Source: Chaenocephalus aceratus
Lineage: Eukaryota > Chordata > Actinopteri > Perciformes > Channichthyidae
Length of the DNA: 64,000 bases
Direction of reading: 5' to 3'
Assembly (NCBI GenBank): GCA_023974075.1
Contig: JAMFTG010000239.1
Coordinates: 122,501-186,500 of the forward strand
Part shown: piece by piece, positions 20,417-32,949 of the stretch
Layout of the letters: the number at the start of each line of letters is the position of its first letter
How positions within the stretch are numbered: position 1 is the stretch's first letter
Translations under genes and position numbers: made by a program
The notes under the pieces: model-generated
Databases searched by the model: none
Seen by the model: only the letters and a program-made list of their open reading frames with translations
Told to the model about the DNA's origin: nothing

Positions 20417-20510
20417 TGTGTGTGAGTTAACTCTGCTCCTTCTTGCAAGAATAAATGAGTACCTGATCTTTGATTCTCAACCTGGTGTCGAGTGATATTT
20501 TCCTAACACA
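20417..20510 (+). repeat. Right LTR, 3' portion
   Basis: TGTGTGTGAGTTAACTCTGC, then an AATAAA (20450-20455), and the same end TTTTCCTAACACA as the left LTR. Similarity to the left LTR is clear but far from identical, pointing to an old insertion. Confidence 0.75.
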
Positions 20511-20529
20511 TTACAATTTGAGACAGTCG

Positions 20530-22310
20530 AGCAAATCAGTTTCATCAATATCAGTTAATAACAAGTGCAGACCAGCTGAACGTGAGATGACAATGCATGT
20601 TTAAATAAACCCAATGATGACAGAGATCTAACAGCAGCAGGTAAAGTATTCCAGTCTGTTGGGCCTTTGAACATGAACGCTCTTCTGCCAATCCATTTTT
20701 TTGCAGAGAGGACAGAGAAATAAATCTGAACAGAATGTCTAACTTGATGATTTGGTGAGTAGGGTACGAAATACTGCTTTAACTAAGGGGGATAGTTAAG
20801 ATAAATGCATTTAAATATCAGCTGGAGCCAATGCGTGTGTCTTCTTACATTTAAAGAAGGCCATTTAAGTTGGTTATACATTGTGCAGTGATGTGTACGA
20901 AGAGGACAACCAAGAACAAATCTGCATAGTCTGTTGTAGGCTGTGTTGAGTGGAGCAAGATCTGATTTATGTGCATTTTGGTAGACAACATCACAACAGT
21001 CCATAATCGGAAGAATAAGTTGAGAAGCAATTCTCTTTCGGACACTGAGCGTAAAACAATTGTGAGATTGTGTAAAACACCGATTCCGTAATTGACTTTT
21101 TGTATTACATGCTTTATATGTAGTTTAAATGAAAGTTCAGAGTCCAGCCATACACCAAGATATTTAAAGCTATCAACTTTATGCAGAGAAGTGGCATCCT
21201 TACATGTTATTACTACATTAGGTTTGGATTTGAGCTTCTGCCTGGTACCAAAGACCATGGTATAAGATTTTGTTTCGTTAAGCAGTAGCTTATTGTGTGA
21301 TAGCCAGTCCTGTAAGATATTAAAATCTGATTGGAGAGAGATCTGAATTTGTGAAAAATCTGATTTGGATGTATATATGACAGTGTCATCGACATAAAGG
21401 TGAGTACAACAATTAATGAGACAAGAAGATAAATCATTTATGTAAATAGAGAACAGAAGTGGGCCCAGAGTTGATCCTTGGGGTACTCCCTTTTGTTGGA
21501 TCAACAGGTCAGACTGTTTTCCATTAACAACCACACATTGCTTTCTACTGTGAAGGTACGAGTTAAACCATAACACTGTATTATTAGATGCCGTGAAGTT
21601 TATCCAAGAGCAGATATCGATCAACGAAATCAAAGGCTTTTGTCAAGTCAATACAAATGGCACCTGTGAGTTCACCATCATCTGCAGCAGAGTACAAGTC
21701 ATTCGTAAATGTAAGTAGGGCAGTTGTTGTGGAGTGATTAGGCCTGAAGCCAGATTGGACCGGAGATAAAATATTATAAGTGTTGAGATAATGTGACAGT
21801 TGATTATAAATTATTTTCTCCGAAACTTTGGAAATAGAGCAGATTATAGAGATTGGTCTATAATTATTTGCATCAAGTAAATCACCACCTTTATGCAGTG
21901 GAATGATGCGTGCAAATTTCCAAATAGTCGGCAACTCACAGGTGGACAAAGACAGGTTGAACAAATCAGCAAGTGGGTACATGAGAATATGGGACGCCAG
22001 TTTGATGAAACCTGTTTTCTATACCATCGAGTCCTGCACTGCCATCCACTTTTAATTCTGTGATAGCATTATGAACTTCGTGTGGTAGAATCTTCTTAAA
22101 AGAAAAATAACTGTTGCCGTATGAGTTACTATTAGAAATACCAGTCGTCAAATAGGAGTGTGGAACATACATTAGCGAAATGCTGATTACATATTTGGGC
22201 AATGGATAACGGGTCATGAATGATTGTATCAGCAGTTCTTGTAACCGGAAAAGCATGACATGGGACCTTTAAGACAACTTTCTGCACCTTTATATATAGA
22301 CATGTGTATT
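20530..22310 (-). mobile_element. Minus-strand LINE, 5'-truncated, inactivated
   Basis: Holds most of a LINE reverse transcriptase on the minus strand with a 3' region down to about 20530. No endonuclease domain is present upstream, so it is 5'-truncated near the short hairpin motif at 22311. It is a different LINE lineage from the 59-61 kb copy: the C-terminal sequence and 3' end do not match. The 3' boundary is approximate. Confidence 0.8.
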
Positions 22311-22323
22311 CATTGGGATACAC
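20783..22323 (-). pseudogene. LINE reverse transcriptase (ORF2) remnant
   Basis: Reading leftward: an N-terminal segment (SIAQICNQHFANV; ELKVDGSAGLDGI), fingers and palm (IPLHKGGDLLDANNYRPIS; LSPVQSGFRPNHSTTTALL), motif A (IDLTKAFDFVDR), motif B (GVPQGSTLGPLLFSIYINDL), motif C YVDD, then a thumb/C-terminal region (NVRRHTHWLQLIFKCIYL). Both palm Asp motifs are visible. Frames change near 21990 and 21600 and again before 21004, so the product cannot be made. Related to the CR1/L2/Rex group by motif wording. Confidence 0.85.
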
Positions 22324-22366
22324 CCCTTGAGATGCACCACCTCGTTTTCAAGGGGGTCCCGTAACC
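22311..22366 (+). repeat. Short dispersed hairpin motif, copy 2
   Basis: CACCCCTTGAGATGCACCAC then CTCGTTTTCAAGGGGGTCCC; CCCCTTGA pairs with TCAAGGGG. Matches 17761-17812 and abuts the 5' edge of the minus-strand LINE. Confidence 0.65.
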
Positions 22367-22429
22367 CTTTAGTCGTCTTCAATTCTCAAATCTTCCATCA
22401 ATGCGACGCTGACATTGCTGCAGATAATA

Positions 22430-22860
22430 ATCCCACTTGCCTCTAACTATAAGGGGATAAACAATCACATTAAAAGGACCCTACGTGCACATTTGTGAAT
22501 GGAAAACAGATGCATATACTCTTCCATTGTGTTTATTATGGCAACATTTTTTATTTGAATTGATTATTTTTGGTTTTACGACCCAAAAAAGCTCTCACAA
22601 CTAAGTTATATGATGAACAGCAAACAACCACCAAAGCTTTGGTATGCTTTGAAACACATGATTTCAAGTGTGTAAACATCCCAGATACGGTGATTTACTT
22701 GGAAATTGGCAATCATTTCTTATTACGTTTATACATTAAGTTGCAGATTGACATAGTTGCAGATAATATTCACACTTTCCTCCTACTATAAGGTGACAAA
22801 CATCACATGAAAGGACTCTACGTGCACATTTGTAAATATTAAACAGATGAATATGTTTTT
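22430..22860 (+). repeat. Diverged tandem duplication with dispersed-family sequence
   Basis: 22441-22520 (ACTATAAGGGGATAAACAAT, CTACGTGCACATTTGT) recurs at 22785-22860 (ACTATAAGGTGACAAACATC, CTACGTGCACATTTGT). The middle, 22565-22700, resembles the 14.2-kb dispersed repeat (GTAAACATCCCA). Confidence 0.7.
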
Positions 22861-23212
22861 ATAAGTTTTATACGTCATTCTCATTCCTGGATTTTATTTT
22901 CGAATTGTTCGACTTCCCAACATCCCCACTTTATTTCTAATCTCTCAAATTGATATGCACATTTGTTAATATAAAACAGATGGATATTCTGTCTGTACTG
23001 AAGAAAGTGGGACGGACATCAGTTTTATTCCGTAGCGTGAGGAAGCTCTGGTTCTGCAGGTACACGTGTAGCGCTGAGACGATTGTGTGCCAAGCTTTAT
23101 CTCCTTAATCAGTTCTCTTGCCACCAGTTAATCATTAGTGCACGCCAGCGCTCACACACTGGATCCATTACACGCAGCAGGAGAACAGAGGCAGGGTGAC
23201 GACACTCTGGCT
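22861..23212. other. Unassigned
   Basis: Nothing recognised before the satellite begins. Confidence 0.4.
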
Positions 23213-26200
23213 GATTCACTGTCTGAAACACCGAAACACGGAAACACTGACTGAAACACTGAAACACTGACTGAAACACTGACTGGAACACTGACTGATA
23301 CACTGGCTGAAACACCAAAACACTGAAAACACTGACTGAAACACTGAAACACTGACTGAAACACTGAAACACTGACTGAAACACTGGAACACTGAACTGA
23401 TACACTGGCTGAAACACCAAAACACTGAAACACTGACTGAAACACTGAAACACTGAACACCAAAACACTGAAACACTGACTGAAACACTGAAACACTGAC
23501 TGAAACACTGAAACACTGACTGATACAATGGCTGATTCACTGACTGAAACACTGAAACACTGACTGAAACACTGCAACACTGAACACTGACTGAAACACT
23601 GAACACTGAAACTGCAACACTGAAACACTGACTGAACACTGAACACTGAAACACTGCAACACTGAAACACTGACTGAAACACTGAACACTGAAACACTGA
23701 CACACTGACTGAAACACTGAAACACTGACTGAAACACTGACTGAAACACTGAAACACCGAAACACTGAAACACTGACTGAAACACTGAAACACTGACTGA
23801 AACACTGAACACTGACTGATACACTGGCTGATTCACTGACTGAAACACTGAAACACTGAAACTGACTGAAACACTGCAACACTGAAACACTGACTGAAAC
23901 ACTGAAACACTGCAACACTGAAACACTGACTGAAACACTGAAACACTGAAACACTGAAACACTGACTGAAACACTGAAACACTGACTGAAACGACTGAAA
24001 CACTGAAACACTGAAACACTGAAACACTGACTGAAACACTGACTGAAACACTGAAACACTGACTGAAACACTGACTGAAACACTGAAACACTGAAACACT
24101 GAAACACTGACTGAAACACTGAAAGAACAGAACACTGACTGAAACACTGAAACACTGACTGAAACACTGAAACACTGAAACACTCAAACACTGAAACAAC
24201 TGACTGAAACACTGCAACACTGAAACACTGACTGAAACACTGAAACACTGCAACACTGAAACACTGACTGAAACACTGAAACACTGAAACACTGCAACAC
24301 TGAAACACTGACTGAAACACTGAAACACTGAAACACTGCAACACTGAAACACTGACTGAAACACTGAAACACTGAAACACTGCAACACTGAAACACTGAC
24401 TGAAACACTGAAACACTGAAACACTGACTGAAACACTGAAACACTGACTGAAACACTGAAACACTGAAACACTGAAACACTGACTGAAACACTGAAACAC
24501 TGACTGAAACACTGAAACACTGAAAGAAACACTGGAACACTGACTGAAACACTGAAACACTGTCTGAAACACTGACTGAAACACTGACTGGAACACTGAC
24601 TGGAATACTGACTCATGCACTGACTGAAACACTGACTGATACACTGAAACACTGTCTGAAACACTGAAACACTGAAACACTGAAACACTGACTGATACAC
24701 TGAAACACTGAAACACTGTCTGAAACACTGAAACACTGAAACACTGACTGAAACACTGACTGAAACACTGAAACACTGAAACACTGTCTGAAACACTGAA
24801 ACACTGAAACACTGAAACACTGACTGAAACACTGAAAGAAACACTGACTGAAACATGACTGACTGAAACACTGAAACACTGAAAGAAACACTGAAACACT
24901 GTCTGAAACACTGACTGAACGCTGACTGAAACACTGACTGAAACACTGACTGAAACACTGAAACACTGACTGAAACACTGACTGAATCACTGACTGAAAC
25001 ACTGAAACACTGAAACACTGAAACACTGACTGAAACACTGACTGAAACACTGAAACACTGAATCACTGACTGAAACACTGAAACACTGACTGAAACACTG
25101 AAACACTGTCTGAAACACTGACTGAAACACTGAAACACTGTCTGAAACACTGAAACACTGAAACACTGTCTGAAACACTGAAACACTGAAACACTGAAAC
25201 ACTGACTGAAACACTGAAAGAAACACTTACTGAAACACTGAAACACTGAAATGAAAGAAACACTGAAACACTGTCTGAAACACTGACTGAAACGCTGACT
25301 GAAACACTGAAACACTGAAACACTGACTGAAACACTGAAACACTGAAACACTGACTGAAACACTGACTGAAACACTGTCTGAAACACTGACTGAATCACT
25401 GACTGAAACACTGAAACACTGAAACACTGAAACACTGAAACACTGACTGAAAACACTGTCTGAAACACTGACTGAAACACTGACTGAAACACTGACTGAA
25501 ACACTGAAACACTGACTGAAACACTGACTGAATCACTGACTGAAACACTGAAACACTGACTGAAACACTGACTGAATCACTGACTGAAACACTGAAACAC
25601 TGGAAACACTGAAACACTGACTGAAACACTGAAACACTGAAACACTGAAACACTGACTGAAACACTGAAACACTGACTCTGAAACACTGAAACACTGAAA
25701 CACTGACTGAAACACTGAAACACTGAAACACTGAAACACTGACTGAAACACTGAAACACTGAAACACTGACTGAAACACTGTCTGAAACACTGACTGAAA
25801 CACTGACTGAAACACTGACTGAACACTGAAACACTGACTGAAACACTGACTGAATCACTGACTGAAACACTGAAACACTGAAACACTGAAACACTGACTG
25901 AAACACTGAAACACTGACTGAAACACTGAAACACTGAAACACTGACTGAAAACACTGAAACACTCTGAAACACTGAAACACTGAAACACTGACTGAAACA
26001 CTGAAACACTGAAACACTGAAACACTGCAACACTGACTGAAACACTGAAAGAAACACTGACTGAAACACTGAAACTGAAACACTGAATCACTGACTGAAA
26101 CACTGAAACACTGAACACTGACTGAATCACTGAAAGAAACACTGACTGAAACACTGAAACACTGAAACACTGACTGAAACACTGAAAGAAACACTGACTG

Positions 26201-27885
26201 AAACACTGAAACACTGAAACACTGACTGATACACTGGAAAGAAACACTGACTGAAACACTGAAACACTGAAACACTGACTGAAACACTGAAAGAAACACT
26301 GACTGAAACACTGAAACACTGATACACTGACTGATACACTGAAAGAAACACTGAAACACTGACTAAACACTGAAACTGAAACACTGACTGAAACACTGAA
26401 ACACTGACTGAAACACTGAAACACTGAAACAATGTCTGAAACACTGAAACATTGAAAGAAACACTGACTGAAACACTGACTGATACACTGACTGAAACAC
26501 TGAAACACTGAAACACTGACTGAAACACTGAAACACTGAAACACTGAAACACTGAAACACACTGACTGAAACACTGAAACACTGAAACACTGACGGAAAC
26601 ACTGAAACACTGAAACACTGACTGAAACACTGAAACACTGAAACACTGACGGAAACACTGAAACACTGAAACACTGAAACACTGACTGAAACACTGAAAC
26701 ACTGAAACACTGACTGAAACACTGAAACACTGAAACACTGACTGATGAAACACTGATGAAACACTGACTAACTGAAACACTGACTGAAACACTGAAACAC
26801 TGAAAACACTGACTGAAACACTGAAACACTGACTGAAACACTGAAACACTGACTGAAACACTGAAACACTGAAACACTGAAACACTGACTGAAACACTGA
26901 AACACTGACTGAAACACTGAAACACTGAAAAACTGACTGAAACACTGACTGAAACACTGAAACACTGAAACACTGAAACACTGACTGAAACACTGAAACA
27001 CTGAAACACTGACTGAAACACTGAAACACTGAAACACTGAAACACTGACTGAAACACTGACTGAAACACTGAAACACTGAAACACTGAAACACTGAAACA
27101 CTGACACTGACTGAAACACTGAACACTGAAACACTGAACACTGACTGACTGAAACACTGAAACACTGAAACACTGACTGAAACACTGAAACACTGAAACA
27201 CTGAAACACTGAAACACTGACTGAAACACTGAAACACTGACTGAAACACTGAAACACTGAAACACTGAAACACTGACTGAAACACTGACTGAAACACTGA
27301 AACACTGAAACACTGACTGAAACACTGAAACACTGAAACACTGACTGAAACACTGAAACACTGAAACACTGACTGAAACACTGAAACACTGACTGAAACA
27401 CTGACTGAAACACTGACTGAAACACTGAAACACTGAAACACTGACTGAAACACTGAAACACTGAAACACTGAAAGAAACACTGACTGAAACACTGAAAGA
27501 AACACTGAAAGAAACACTGACTGAAACACTGACTGATACACTGACTGAAACACTGAAACACTGGAACACAGAAACACTGAAACACTGAAACACTGAAACA
27601 CTGAAACACAGAAACACAGAAACACTGAAACACTGACTGAAACACTGAAACACTGAAACACTGACTGAAACACTGAAACACTGAAACACTGACTGAAACA
27701 CTGAAACACTGAAACACTGACTGAAACACTGAAACACTGAACACTGACTGAAACACTGAAACTGAAACACTGACTGAAACACGGACCTGAAACACTGAAA
27801 CACTGACTGAAACACTGAAACACTACTGAAACACTGAACCTGAAACACTACTGAAACACTGAAACACACTGAAACACTGAAACAT
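23213..27885. repeat. Satellite of 8-bp ACTGAAAC and 12-bp ACTGACTGAAAC units
   Basis: About 4.7 kb built almost only from ACTGAAAC with or without an extra ACTG. Occasional variants: ACTGCAAC (clustered at 23570-24420), ACTGTCTG (24560-25800), GAAAGAAAC and ACTGATAC. The plus strand is full of TGA; the minus strand contains no stop in any frame, giving Phe-Gln-Ser-Val-Cys frames of up to 655 codons that are not genes. Local clustering of variants shows regional homogenisation. Confidence 0.97.
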
Positions 27886-28050
27886 TACAGAAGGCAGATG
27901 CAAAGAAACAAGTGTCTGCATGTTAACATAGGGTTATGATGTAAACATGGCGGCGCGTGCATTGGTGCAGCTTCACTTGTTGCAGGCTGATGACGACACG
28001 TGGTGACACATCATAAAGGACAACACCTTTGTTTACTTCCAAACGCTTAC

Positions 28051-28452
28051 ATGATGCAATCCAAGCAGATTACAAGCAAAGAAGGAGGGGTGTGTCGTGC
28101 TGGCTGCTGTGTGATAAGGGAAGGCCGTAGTATTTTCTGGTTGAGGTGCATTTATTTAAATAATCTGATGAAATTGTGGGGTCAGTTAATCAGTAGTGTG
28201 TGTAGTGTGTGTAGTGTGTGTAGTGTGTGTAGTGTGTGTGTAGTGTGTGTAGTGTGTGATAAACAGTTTCACATGTTATTGTCAGGCTATAATTTGCAGT
28301 GATGATGTCTGCAGTTTGCTGGTGATAAAATATAAATGAAAACACCTCTCTAAATGTGTATATGCAGGAAATGATGTCATCCATGCAGATTACAAGTGAA
28401 GAAGAAGTGTGTGTGCCGCGCTGGAGTGTGTGAACAGTGAAGGCAGTAGTCC
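28051..28452 (+). repeat. Diverged direct duplication, 320-bp offset
   Basis: 28051-28130 (GCAGATTACAAGCAAAGAAG, GGAAGGCCGTAGTA) is repeated at 28371-28452 (GCAGATTACAAGTGAAGAAG, TGAAGGCAGTAGTC). The sequence between them includes the 9-bp repeat below. Confidence 0.7.
28193..28258. repeat. Minisatellite, TAGTGTGTG 9-bp unit
   Basis: About seven copies, with one longer GT insertion. Confidence 0.9.
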
Positions 28453-28550
28453 AACAGCGTGTGAGCTCGAGGAGATGGGATCATGATACGGGAACGAAGC
28501 CACACCTGAGTCACAATATGTTGCAACGCTGTGTGCATGCTCTCCACTGC

Positions 28551-28594
<44 letters not shown>
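28551..28594. repeat. (GT)n microsatellite
   Basis: Pure GT run of about 22 repeats. Confidence 0.95.
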
Positions 28595-28597
<3 letters not shown>

Positions 28598-28807
28598 AAA
28601 GTCAGCCAGAAGGAGTCGAGCTGTGTGTTGCCAATGGGTGTAACCGGGCATAAATAAATTGTAATCCCTACAGGGCAGCTCTGCTTGTTTTAGCATCTGG
28701 TCAACCACAACACAACATGTGGCTCTGCTTCTGATTGTCTGGTTTCCGGCACATGTTTACAGAAACACAACGACATCAATACTCTGCAGGGGAACCTGTA
28801 CTCAGAC

Positions 28808-31146
28808 CAGAGGTGGGAAGAACAAGTACAAATACTTTGTTACTGTACTTAAGTACATGTTTCTGGTATCAGTTTCTGGTATTTACTCCACTACTTATTT
28901 TTCTGATGACTTTTTACTTTGACTTCTTACATGTTGAACACAAATACCTGTACTTTCTACTTCTCACATGTTGAACACAAATACCTGTACTTTCTACTTC
29001 TCACATGTTGAACACAAATACCTGTACTTTCTACTTCTTACATGTTGAACACAAATACCTGTACTTTCTACTTCTTACATGTTGAACACAAATACCTGTA
29101 CTTTCTACTTATTACATGTTGAACCCAAATACCTGTACTTTCTACTTCTCACATGTTGAACTCAAATACCTGTACTTTCTACTTCTTACATGTTGAACTC
29201 AAATACCTGTACTTTCTACTTCTTACATGTTGAACACAAATACCTGTACTTTCTACTTCTTACATGATGAACACAAATACCTGTACTTTCTACTTCTCAC
29301 ATGTTGAACACAAATACCTGTACTTTCTACTTCTCACATGTTGAACACAATACCTGTACTTTCTACTTCTTACATGTTGAACACAAATACCTGTACTTTC
29401 TACTTATTACATGTTGAACCCAATACCTGTACTTTCTACTTCTTACATGTTGAACCCAATACCTGTACTTTCTACTTCTCACATGTTGAACTCAAATACC
29501 TGTACTTTCTACTTCTCACATGTTGAACTCAAATACCTGTACTTTTCTACTTCTTACATGTTGAACACAAATACCTGTAACTTTTCTACTTCTTACATGT
29601 TGAACTCAAATACCTGTACTTTCTACTTCTTACATGTTGAACTCAAATACCTGTACTTTCTACTTCTTACATGTTGAACACAAATACCTGTACTTTCTAC
29701 TTCTTACATGTTGAACACAAATACCTGTACTTTCTACTTCTTACATGTTGAACCCAAATACCTGTACTTTCTACTTCTTACATGTTGAACCCAAATACCT
29801 GAACTTTCTACTTCTTACATGTTGAACCCAAATACCTGTACTTTCTACTTCTTACATTTTGAACACAAATACCTGTACTTTCTACTTCTTACATGTTGAA
29901 CTCAAATACCTGTACTTTCTACTTCTTACATGTTGAACTCAAATACCTGTACTTTCTACTTCTTACATGTTGAACACAAATACCTGTACTTTCTACTTCT
30001 TACATGTTGAAACACAAATACCTGTACTTTCTATTTATTACATGTGAACCCAAATACCTGTACTTTCTACTTCTCACATGTTGAACTCAAATACCTGTAC
30101 TTTCTACTTCTCACATGTTGAACTCAAATACCTGTACTTTCTACTTCTCACATGTTGAACACAAATACCTGTACTTTCTACTTCTTACATGTTGAACCCA
30201 AATACCTGTACTTTCTACTTCTTACATGTTGAACCTAAATACCTGTACTTCTACTTCTCACATGTTGAACTCAAATACCTGTACTTTCTACTTCTTACAT
30301 GTTGAACCCAAATACCTGTACTTTCTACTTCTTACATGTTGAACTCAAATACCTATACTTTCTACTTCTTACATGTTGAACCCAAATACCTGTACTTTCT
30401 ACTTCTTACATGTTGAACACAAATACCTGTACTTTCTACTTCTTACATGTTGAACTCAAATACCTGTACTTTCTACTTCTCACATGTTGAACTCAAGTAC
30501 CTGTACTTTCTACTTCTTACATGTTGAACTCAATACCTGTACTTTCTACTTCTTACATGTTGAACTCAAATACCTGTACTTTCTACTTCTTACATGTTGA
30601 ACCCAAATACCTGTACTTTCTACTTCTTACATGTTGAACCCAAATACCTGTACTTTCTACTTCTCTCATGTTGAACTCAAATACCTGTACTTTCTACTTC
30701 TTACATGTAGCACTCAAATACCTGTACTTTCTACTTCTCTCATTTCCCAAACAGCTGGTTCCTTTAGTCTGAATGTGTGTTGGTGCGTGGTCATTATTCT
30801 TTAGAGTCACTGCGTGCCTATTGGTTGGAACACGATCTGTGTATCCATCACTTCCTGGTCTTCTCTAAAGAAGAGGGACCAATGGAAACGTTGTCATGTT
30901 GCCGTTGTTCAGCATGGAAACATTCATTAGCTAACAATGACATTATTGTTCTATTGATATAAAGGGAGGTCAGGTACTCTTTAAAACAGCTGCTAGCTAT
31001 GGGTACTTTTTACTGAAGGACACTTCAAAGCCTCTTTACTTTGACTTGAGTGAAGAAGTTTAGTCAGTACTTCTACTTTCACCAGAGTATTTTTAAACAC
31101 GAGTATCTGTACTTGAGTAAAGGATGTGTGTACTCTTGCATCTCTG
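28808..31146 (+). mobile_element. hAT-like non-autonomous element with a giant internal array
   Basis: Left end CAGAGGTGGGAAG (28808), then AGTACAAATACTTTGTTACT and TACTTAAGTACATG. The right end is GAGTATCTGTACTTGAGTAA then GTGTGTACTCTTGCATCTCTG (31146). The ends are imperfect inverted repeats of the CAGAGGTGG type, from memory typical of an abundant teleost hAT family. Non-array internal sequence is at 30746-31140. No convincing 8-bp target duplication. Other copies: 35005-35169, 37046-38178, 56283-57480 and 61738-62672. Confidence 0.75.
28925..30745. repeat. Minisatellite, 37-bp unit, about 49 copies, inside the hAT-like element
   Basis: Each unit holds TACCTGTACTTTCTACTTCT then TACATGTTGAACACAAA; positions in the tail vary (ACACAAA, ACTCAAA, ACCCAAA; TTACATG or TCACATG). 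Some units have lost one A (36 bp). Frames reading Met-Leu-Asn-Thr are artefacts. Confidence 0.97.
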
Positions 31147-31587
31147 TTCAGAAGAGAATGATGAATAAAAACCGACAGCCATATAGTTTAGATTTATGAA
31201 GGACTATCTCTCTACTGATATCATGCCACATGTGTTGGTGACGGTTCACACAGTCTGCCCTCCAGTGACACTTCAAATATCTCCGCCAGCAGCCCGTTAC
31301 CATGCCTGTCAGGTGAGAAATTATTCTGATCTGATCTCAAGCCAGTTCCCAACTTCCACGTGTAATTTATGAGCGAGGGTAACTGCTGCTGCTCCACAAC
31401 GACTCTCTTGGCCCCGGGTGATCGAGCTGTGGCACTTTATTGTCGGACTGAGTGTGTGTTTGATGTGTTTTCCGCACAGATCCTTCTGGATGTTCTACCT
31501 GCGCCAAACGGGTCATGTTTTGGCTTCGTCTGTTCACTGGTGTGTCGGCACGGAAACATAACTGAACGTTTTTAATGAAATTCGGGT
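31147..31587. other. Unassigned
   Basis: No gene or repeat recognised. Confidence 0.4.
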
Positions 31588-31862
31588 AAAAGGTGAAGCA
31601 TGGGCCATGTAGAAAAGGTGAAGCATGGGCCATGTAGAAAAGGTGAAGCATGGGCCATGTAGAAAAGGTGAAGCATGGGCCATGTAGAAAAGGTGAAGCA
31701 TGGGCCATGTAGAAAAGGTGAAGCATGGGCCATGTAGAAAAGGTGAAGCATGGGCCATGTAGAAAAGGTGAAGCATGGGCCATCTAGAAAAGGTGAAGCA
31801 TGGGCCATGTAGAAAAGGTGAAGCATGGGCCATGTAGAAAAGGTGAAGCATGGGCCATGTAC
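31588..31862. repeat. Minisatellite, 25-bp unit, about 11 near-identical copies
   Basis: Unit contains GGTGAAGCATGGGCCATGTA then GAAAA; only one substitution (CATCTAG at 31780) was noticed, which suggests recent amplification or homogenisation. Minus-strand His-Gly-Pro-Cys-Phe frames are artefacts. Confidence 0.97.
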
Positions 31863-32720
31863 ACAGTTTGGAGAGGATCTGGATCTGAAGGCAGAAACAC
31901 AAATGACTGTTCCCCTTCTTTAACAATGCAACATATACAATACAATACAACAATACAAATACAAATAGTGCAAGAAGTCTATATACATGTAAATAATAAT
32001 ATGATACAATGTGAAGTTAAATATTGTACATCAAGACCAAATTGAATAAGGTTTATTGCGGTGATAACTATTAAGATACATAAAGTGGGAGTTGTGCAGA
32101 ACTGATGTTTTCTGCAGAGGTCAGAGTTTAAAACACTGACTTATATTTGACGAGGAGGGATTGGGAACGGTATCTTTTCATTTGTCCATTACACACGGGC
32201 TCTTTTGTTGTAAAGCGGCAGCTGACGTCAGCAGAAAGGTGGATACTTAGCTGCTGTAGATAGTCAGATAAGTAGATTGGACATTAGCACTCTGTCTCTT
32301 ATTCACTTCACTTCCTCACGGACCCTTCAATTAATGGATGATTGTATTCTAACTGTATTTGTGTTTTGTACTCATTCATTGTTATTTTAAAGCAGATGTG
32401 TAAAAAAGTTGACTTTCGATTGAGTTCTGGTTTTATGTTTCAGTATTTGGAAGAAATGTGACTGAAAGAATATTGCTTTTATTTTACTTTTTTATTTCGT
32501 TTTGTTGTTGTTGTTATTTATTTTGTAAGAAGGGGTAGGTCAAATAATATGTTCTTCGCCCTGCTCCTTTCCACCATGTGCTATAAAAAAACAAAACAAA
32601 AAACAGTATAAGTGTACATGTTTTGTTTTATTATAACTGCCATGTGTGGAATAAACAAATACATAAATAAAAGCTGTCACGTTTATCTTGTCCTTTCACT
32701 ATACTCTCAGATGTGAGAGA
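31863..32720. other. Unassigned; possible dispersed remnant 31920-32010
   Basis: 31950-32010 (AAATAGTGCAAGAAG, AATATGAT) resembles 3118-3185. The rest is AT-rich with no gene. Confidence 0.4.
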
Positions 32721-32904
<184 letters not shown>

Positions 32905-32949
32905 GAAACAAACACATACAAACACTAACAGGCGAGACCTATCATGCAA

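Larger units (their letters stand above)
18268..20510 (+). mobile_element. Defective endogenous retrovirus split by a LINE
   Basis: Two related partial LTR ends (18268-18367 and 20417-20510), a primer-binding site directly after the first, a leader with a weak nucleocapsid-like remnant, and pol remains ahead of the second LTR identify a retrovirus-type element. Most of gag, the polymerase core, integrase and envelope are missing, and frames are broken in several places. A LINE (18843-19545) interrupts it. LTR 5' boundaries and target duplication could not be set because the outer LTR parts have diverged. It is an old, non-functional copy. Confidence 0.8.

Noticed and set aside
23109..27869. 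Minus-strand frames of 580-655 codons rich in Phe, Ser, Val, Gln and Cys
   Set aside because: The 8/12-bp satellite has no stop codon on its minus strand in any frame; several overlapping frames are equally open, which is an artefact of composition.
28808..31146. 8-bp target duplication for the array-bearing hAT-like element
   Set aside because: Flanks ACTCAGAC and TTCAGAAG share only an offset TCAGA, not a direct 8-bp match, so no duplication is claimed.
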